Program-made: the position numbers and the translations under genes
Notes under the pieces: generated by a model
What the model was told of the DNA's origin: nothing
Databases searched by the model: none
What the model saw: only the letters and a program-made list of their open reading frames with translations
In this document: in pieces, positions 1-5,087 of the stretch
How positions within the stretch are numbered: position 1 is the stretch's first letter
How the letters are laid out: each line of letters begins with the position of its first letter
Source of the DNA: Dehalococcoidia bacterium
Lineage (GTDB): Bacteria > Chloroflexota > Dehalococcoidia > SZUA-161
Direction: 5' to 3'
NCBI GenBank assembly: GCA_020344295.1
Contig: CP070819.1
Location: 453,221-458,307, forward strand
DNA length: 5,087 nt

Positions 1-335
1 GATGGGCACGTCAAGGGGAATGGCGGCAAAGGTTGCAGATGCGATTACAAGCAGTACCAATCCAAACGCGAAAATAGAAATCCCAGCATAAAACCAAATT
101 TCCCCAAGCCTCAAAGGTAGAAAAGCAGAGTAGAGGAAAGCCAAAATCATGATTAGATTGACAAGTAGGTCGATTATATCTGTAGATGTAGGCGCAGCCG
201 TTCTCTCGAAAGTACCTTTATTAATCAGGTCCAGCTGGGCGATTGAGGAGAATTGGACAATAAGGAAAACAAGGCTAAGAATCCAAGCATTCCAGAGGCC
301 GATGGTAAAACCGGGACAAGAGATTATAGCTTCAT
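1..335 (-). CDS. Isoprenylcysteine carboxyl methyltransferase (ICMT)-like membrane protein, N-terminal part, possible frameshift at start
   Basis: The frame open from 339 down to the left window edge encodes a hydrophobic protein containing GLWNAWI followed by three likely membrane segments: about 301-250, 165-105 and 96-20. It ends in IPLDVPI just where the window stops. This arrangement resembles the N-terminus of bacterial and archaeal ICMT-like methyltransferases. Their catalytic part, with a GxYxxxRHP-type motif, would lie beyond the edge and cannot be seen. No ATG, GTG or TTG occurs in this frame between the TAA at 342-340 and the middle of the protein; the first in-frame ATG is at 150. 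An ATG at 335-333, with AGG seven bases upstream and four bases after the previous gene, starts another frame that stops after three codons (M-K-L-stop). A single extra base near 327 would join it to the hydrophobic frame as MKLxISCPGFTIGLW. I therefore place the start at 335 and infer a frameshift, sequencing error or pseudogene. The family call is moderate; the substrate is unknown. Confidence 0.55.
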
Positions 336-339
336 TCGG

Positions 340-498
340 TTACCTATCAGTACTTTGACGTTTCAACCTCTTTATAATCGTGTCCATATAGATCCGTGCC
401 AGATTTTTACCGTGCTTCTGTATGCGCTGACGTTTTTTTCTGAGCTTCTTCTCACGGCGCTCGTGCCGGGGCATAATGTCCGGACTGTTGTCTTCCAT
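340..498 (-). CDS. Small, highly basic protein of unknown function (52 aa)
   Basis: The frame runs from ATG at 498 to TAA at 342-340. The product is MEDNSPDIMPRHERREKKLR followed by a lysine/arginine-rich helix-like stretch ending KRLKRQSTDR. I count 18 Lys/Arg against 7 Asp/Glu, so it is strongly positive. There is no signal peptide, membrane segment or cysteine. The charge suggests binding to nucleic acid, ribosomes or acidic membranes, but I recognise no named family. A second possible start is Met9 (MPRHERREKK), where the basic part begins. Neither start has a strong ribosome site; an AAGG lies about 17 bases before the first. It sits 22 bases after the selenoprotein stop and just before the methyltransferase-like gene, so it is probably in the same transcript. 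Support for it being real is the operon position, the absence of a competing gene on either strand, and the non-random composition. Confidence 0.55.
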   Translation of the reverse strand: MEDNSPDIMPRHERREKKLRKKRQRIQKHGKNLARIYMDTIIKRLKRQSTDR

Positions 499-520
499 AT
501 ACTATAATAAGCTAACCTTA

Positions 521-1021
521 TTACTCGGCGTCCCAGAGTATCTCAGCGGTGTGGGCGGCCGTTTTTGCCACAAGCTCGGCGCACATTGCCTGTAGACCGG
601 CCTCGTCAGCCATTTCCTTCTGCCAGGGAATCTTTGTGTCGTAAAAGACGCCCCCCGCCATACTGGTGCGGATTCCACGGCAGGTAGGGGAGCCGAACTC
701 TTTTTCAAACCACTTGTACAACCTAGCTACGGGAAGATAGGAGCTTTTCACTTTTTCTTGGTCTTCAATCTCTTCTAGGCCGCGCCCGAATTTCATACTG
801 AGCACCATGCTGGCGCCGAGCAGAGAACCGCAGACATCGTTCATTTGACCGATGCCACCGCCGAATCCACTGGCGGCTTTGAAGATGCTGTCATCCTTCA
901 TACCAAATGCTTCTTGCAACGCAAGAACGGTGCATTGGCCTCAGCTGTGGTACTTAGGCATGTACTCCTTACCATTTGTGTAAGCCTGGTTGGCGGCCTC
1001 TTCTCTGCTTCTGGCTTCCAT
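521..1021 (-). CDS. C_GCAxxG_C_C family redox protein, predicted selenoprotein (Sec at codon 27, TGA 943-941)
   Basis: Read from ATG at 1021 to TAA at 523-521, this gene has 166 codons with one in-frame TGA at codon 27. The start is well supported: AAGGAGG lies five bases upstream, in the short gap after uvrB. The N-terminal 34 codons before the shorter ORF beginning at 919 are in the same frame and read KYHSUGQCTVLALQEAFG. Residues 51-64 (SGFGGGIGQMNDVC) and the following GSLLGASMVLSMKFGRG are the hallmark of the C_GCAxxG_C_C putative redox-active family, and 166 aa is a typical length. Other cysteines are C30, C64, C114 and C147. The TGA falls where relatives carry the conserved N-terminal cysteine, giving U27-G-Q-C30, a UxxC version of a CxxC redox pair. 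A SECIS-like hairpin follows directly. No signal peptide is seen, so it is probably cytoplasmic. The family's reaction is not established; a thiol/selenol redox role is inferred. Alternatives are a nonsense mutation, or initiation at TTG 919 or ATG 901, neither of which has a ribosome site and both of which would lose the motif. Confidence 0.88.
903..943 (-). promoter_or_regulatory. Bacterial SECIS element directing selenocysteine insertion at TGA 943-941
   Basis: Immediately after the TGA the transcript can fold into a two-tier hairpin. The lower stem pairs CCAATGC (938-932) with GCATTTGG (910-903), seven pairs with one bulged T. A four-base bulge ACCG (931-928) follows on the 5' side. The upper stem pairs TTCTTGC (927-921) with GCAAGAA (917-911), seven perfect pairs, closing the loop GTT (920-918). 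The loop starts 20 nt after the TGA and its first base is G. Bacterial SECIS elements are known to need an apical loop roughly 16-37 nt downstream of UGA with a G in the first two loop positions, to be bound by SelB; this fits on all points. The hairpin lies inside the coding frame (CTVLALQEAFG), as is usual in bacteria. The fold is by eye; no energy was computed. Confidence 0.85.
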
Positions 1022-1026
1022 CGTAA

Positions 1027-1033
1027 CCTCCTT
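1027..1033 (-). promoter_or_regulatory. Ribosome binding site of the selenoprotein gene
   Basis: AAGGAGG is a complete Shine-Dalgarno match, five bases before the ATG at 1021 and inside the 18-base gap after the uvrB stop. It decides the start codon, and so shows that the TGA at 943-941 lies inside a translated frame rather than upstream of one. Confidence 0.85.
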
Positions 1034-1039
1034 GTATTT

Positions 1040-3043
<2,004 letters not shown>

Positions 3044-3049
3044 AGTATA

Positions 3050-3053
3050 TCCT
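3050..3053 (-). promoter_or_regulatory. Ribosome binding site of uvrB
   Basis: AGGA sits six bases before the ATG at 3043. It supports this start over the in-frame TTG at 3091, which has no comparable site. Confidence 0.6.
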
Positions 3054-3123
3054 GTTATGTTGCTCGCGTAAACGCAATACAACCAAGTCAAAGCCTATCT
3101 GTATAAGGATATAAGGAGAATCT

Positions 3124-3192
3124 ATGAATTACTACAATGAAAATGACACGCTAATCGAGCGGCATGTATTTGCTGTGGCACATTGCGGATAA
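3124..3192 (+). CDS. Candidate 22-aa small ORF with strong ribosome site
   Basis: AAGGAG at 3113-3118 lies five bases before an ATG that opens MNYYNENDTLIERHVFAVAH plus two residues (C, G) and ends at TAA 3190-3192. It is the only plus-strand candidate in the window that is not a shadow of a minus-strand gene. It matches no family I know, no promoter is evident, and no plus-strand gene follows that it could lead. A ribosome-site match of this kind can occur by chance in A/G-rich sequence, so this is a weak call. Confidence 0.15.
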   Translation: MNYYNENDTLIERHVFAVAHCG

Positions 3193-3351
3193 AACCAAAT
3201 TACTATGCTAAAAAAGCGAGTCTTGTAGCTAATACTTTTTAGTTGTGAGGATACTAATCGTTGAATGAGAACCATCATATGACATTCACCAAGCCAATCT
3301 TTTACTTGTCACCTAGCTCTTCCTACTTTGTTGAAATGCCCACCGGCCTTT

Positions 3352-3966
3352 TCACAACCTGTTTATTGAATCCATCCCCATATCGAGCGCCTTGAGATTC
3401 AACTTGACTCTTTCTGAAACGAAACTGGCTTTCAGCTCTTCCTCTATATCCTCTTTCGTCAGTGGTAATAGGTTGAGTCCTATTAAACCCCCAAGAATTA
3501 TGACATTAGCCACGATTGGAGCTCCTAGCTTCAGACCGACACCAGTAGCATCCATGAAGAAAGCTGATCCAGAGAGTAGAGTGATGGCATCCTTTAGATC
3601 TGCACATTCAGGATACTGGTTTATTCCTGAGAGAACTGAAACTGGAAAAAGAGGATTGAAATTGGTAATGGTTGTTACTTCCGGGTTACCATATTTGACG
3701 AGCATTCTTAGTGTCTCCAGTGGCTCGAGGCTGAGGATTATATGAGCTTTATTCTCTGGGATAAGTGGACCATAAAGCATCGTTTTGGATATACGCATAT
3801 TACTCATTACGGCTCCGCCTCTTTGTGCTACGCCAAGCGTTTCTCCAATGGCGATATGGTATCCTTTGCTTAAAAGGGAGCGACCAATTAGACGAGAAAG
3901 TAGAAGATTCCCCTGGCCTCCAACACCACTAATAACCAGATTCAAAGGATCACCGCTGTAAGTCAT
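3352..3966 (-). CDS. iorB: Indolepyruvate:ferredoxin oxidoreductase, beta subunit
   Basis: IorB is the smaller subunit of the cytoplasmic enzyme that oxidatively decarboxylates aryl-pyruvates such as indolepyruvate to the acyl-CoA, passing electrons to ferredoxin; some members work in reverse or on aryl-CoA intermediates. The 204-aa product has the pyruvate:ferredoxin oxidoreductase gamma-type domain: LVISGVGGQGN at residues 10-20 and GETLGVAQRGGAVMS at 41-55, both hallmarks of IorB. The length is normal for the family. The start is the ATG at 3966, which shares its A with the TAA of iorA and has AGGAGG seven bases upstream, so translation is likely coupled. It ends in a TGA (3354-3352) with no downstream SECIS-like hairpin that I can see, which shows that TGA is a normal stop in this genome. 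Confidence 0.93.
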   Translation of the reverse strand: MTYSGDPLNLVISGVGGQGNLLLSRLIGRSLLSKGYHIAIGETLGVAQRGGAVMSNMRISKTMLYGPLIPENKAHIILSLEPLETLRMLVKYGNPEVTTITNFNPLFPVSVLSGINQYPECADLKDAITLLSGSAFFMDATGVGLKLGAPIVANVIILGGLIGLNLLPLTKEDIEEELKASFVSERVKLNLKALDMGMDSINRL

Positions 3967-5087
3967 TATGCCACCTCCTGTCTAACAATTGCGTCATACG
4001 GACAAATGTCAACGCATACACCGCAACCGCAACAGACTGCTTTGTTAATTATTGCTTTATCCATTTTAATGTCCCAGGGTAGTGCCGGACACTTAAAGGA
4101 CCTTGTACAGAAACCGCACTTCTCTCCACGACACTTCTCAGCGTCAACCCAAACTTTATAAGGTTGTTTTTTCTCCTCTCTCATCCTAACCAGTTCACAG
4201 GTACGACGCATAATAAGAACTTTAACTCCCTCTTCAAGTAGAAGTTGCCTAAGTTTATCCGTAGTTCCTTCCAAATCGAATGGATCGGTTATTATCACCA
4301 AGCATCCCAGACTCTGGCAGAGCTTGGCCACATCAATAGCCGGCGCCTCATTGCCCATCGCATCAAACGTTGTCCCAGGGTGGGATTGGAAACCGGTCAT
4401 GGCTGTCGCCTTGTTGTCGAGTAAGACTAGTACCATATTGGCTCTATTATGTATGGCGTTGAGAAGGGCTGGGATGGAGGCATGGAAAAACGTAGAATCT
4501 CCGCAGACGGCAATTACCGGCTGTTCTAAACTAAATTGGCTTAAGTGACCAAAACCTGTAGCGAGGCCAACGCCGGAACCCATGGCGTGCAGTGCTTTCG
4601 TCAATTTGTCCCCTGATGGAAAAACGTCTAGAGTATAGCAACCTATATCGCCTGTGAGGAATCCATCACGACCGTCCTTCTGTAGAGCTTTTTTCATCGA
4701 CCAGAAACTAGCCCGGTGAGGACATCCAGCACACCAGGTTACGCCACGGTCGATAAGCAGGTTTTCACTGTCAGAGATGGCTTTTTGCCTGTAACTTGCT
4801 TCTGTGTCGATGTATTTGATATCGAGTAGCTTTACCAGTGCTTGTATTACTAGATCTGCTTTTAACTCTCCTACATTAGGTATATGACCAGATTCTTTGC
4901 CATACACTTCAAGGTCATTGGATAGTTCCTTCTTCGACTCAAAAGCGATTTTCTTAACGAACGTTTCAAGAAACGGATCAACTTCTTCTACGACCAAGAT
5001 TTGGTTTGTTTTGGATAGGTGCTTTGTCACGAATCTTTCTGGAAAGGGCCAGAGAGTACCCAGTTTCAATACACCAACTGATTTCCC
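3966..5087 (-). CDS. iorA: Indolepyruvate:ferredoxin oxidoreductase, alpha subunit, C-terminal 373 residues (cut by window edge)
   Basis: IorA carries the thiamine diphosphate (TPP) site and the iron-sulfur clusters of the indolepyruvate:ferredoxin oxidoreductase. The frame is open to the right edge (GKSVGVLKLGTLWPFPE), so the TTG at 5069 is internal and about 240-280 N-terminal residues are missing. Visible parts, numbered from the edge: the link domain with LVVEEVDPFLE (31-41), the WCAGCPHR motif (118-125), the TPP-binding segment from CGDSTFF (195-201) to LLDN (222-225), and two C-terminal cysteine groups. The second group, C352-x2-C355-x2-C358-x3-CP, is a classic 4Fe-4S motif. The first, C319-x4-C324-x2-C327-x5-CP, has four residues instead of two between its first cysteines. 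It ends at TAA 3968-3966, overlapping iorB by one base. Other 2-oxoacid oxidoreductases are less likely because of the IorA-type domain order and the iorB partner. Confidence 0.95.
   Translation of the reverse strand, partial: GKSVGVLKLGTLWPFPERFVTKHLSKTNQILVVEEVDPFLETFVKKIAFESKKELSNDLEVYGKESGHIPNVGELKADLVIQALVKLLDIKYIDTEASYRQKAISDSENLLIDRGVTWCAGCPHRASFWSMKKALQKDGRDGFLTGDIGCYTLDVFPSGDKLTKALHAMGSGVGLATGFGHLSQFSLEQPVIAVCGDSTFFHASIPALLNAIHNRANMVLVLLDNKATAMTGFQSHPGTTFDAMGNEAPAIDVAKLCQSLGCLVIITDPFDLEGTTDKLRQLLLEEGVKVLIMRRTCELVRMREEKKQPYKVWVDAEKCRGEKCGFCTRSFKCPALPWDIKMDKAIINKAVCCGCGVCVDICPYDAIVRQEVA
3974..3979 (-). promoter_or_regulatory. Ribosome binding site of iorB inside the end of iorA
   Basis: AGGAGG overlaps the last codons of iorA and lies seven bases before the iorB ATG. 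With the TAATG stop/start overlap it indicates coupled translation and balanced production of the two subunits. Confidence 0.75.

Larger units (their letters stand above)
3044..3351. other. Intergenic gap between iorB and uvrB
   Basis: About 308 bases, AT-richer than the flanking genes, without a convincing gene. On the minus strand it must hold the end of the ior transcript and probably the uvrB promoter, but I see no clean -35/-10 pair or SOS-like palindrome. The only structures are CTAAAAAAG (3208-3216) against CTTTTTAG (3235-3242), an A/T-only style inverted repeat around an 18-base spacer, and a short TGAATG/CATTCA pair around 3250-3290. Both are weak. A 22-codon plus-strand candidate with a good ribosome site is listed separately. 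No tRNA or other structured RNA was recognised. Confidence 0.6.

Noticed and set aside
322..327. TATAAT on the minus strand as a -10 promoter box for the methyltransferase-like gene
   Set aside because: There is no acceptable -35 element 16-18 bases upstream, and it lies inside what appears to be coding sequence.
521..919. A shorter gene starting at TTG 919 (132 aa)
   Set aside because: It has no ribosome site and lacks the N-terminal redox motif. The same frame continues upstream through TGA to an ATG with a perfect ribosome site.
3044..3091. Longer UvrB starting at TTG 3091
   Set aside because: The added 16 residues are unlike UvrB N-termini, and the ATG at 3043 has a well-spaced AGGA.
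3208..3242. Inverted repeat CTAAAAAAG / CTTTTTAG as a terminator of the ior operon
   Set aside because: The stem is almost only A/T with an 18-base loop and no GC-rich part, and it lies over 100 bases after iorB; it is too weak to call.
3352..3354. TGA at the end of iorB as a second selenocysteine codon
   Set aside because: IorB has its normal length at this point, the extension would be only 12 residues, and no SECIS-like hairpin follows.

Overview
The window is 5.1 kb in which every gene I can support lies on the minus strand. It looks like an anaerobic bacterium. It encodes an indolepyruvate:ferredoxin oxidoreductase (oxygen-sensitive, ferredoxin-linked amino-acid metabolism), a redox-active C_GCAxxG_C_C family protein, and strong evidence for selenocysteine use. 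An anaerobic Chloroflexota/Dehalococcoidia-like or deltaproteobacterial-like lineage would fit, but that is a guess from gene content and nothing here fixes the phylum.

Layout from high to low coordinates, which is the direction of transcription. (1) iorA, C-terminal 373 residues, is cut by the right edge and overlaps iorB by one base (TAATG junction); together they form a two-gene ior operon. (2) A gap of about 308 bases separates iorB from uvrB. It holds only a very weak 22-codon plus-strand candidate. (3) uvrB is complete (667 aa). (4) Eighteen bases after uvrB, behind a perfect AAGGAGG ribosome site, lies a 166-codon C_GCAxxG_C_C gene with an in-frame TGA at codon 27. A standard ORF call misses its start because of this TGA. 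(5) Next is a 52-aa, very basic small protein. (6) Last is the N-terminal part of an isoprenylcysteine methyltransferase-like membrane protein, cut by the left edge. It has no proper start codon in its own frame, which suggests a one-base frameshift.

The main discovery is the TGA-containing gene. The TGA replaces the conserved N-terminal redox cysteine and creates a U-x-x-C motif. It is followed by a two-tier hairpin whose apical loop begins with G, 20 nt after the TGA, as expected for a bacterial SECIS element. I interpret it as a genuine selenoprotein. uvrB, the selenoprotein gene, the small basic protein gene and the methyltransferase-like gene are closely spaced and probably co-transcribed. 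This puts nucleotide-excision repair next to a thiol/selenol redox protein. A functional link is only suggested by the layout.
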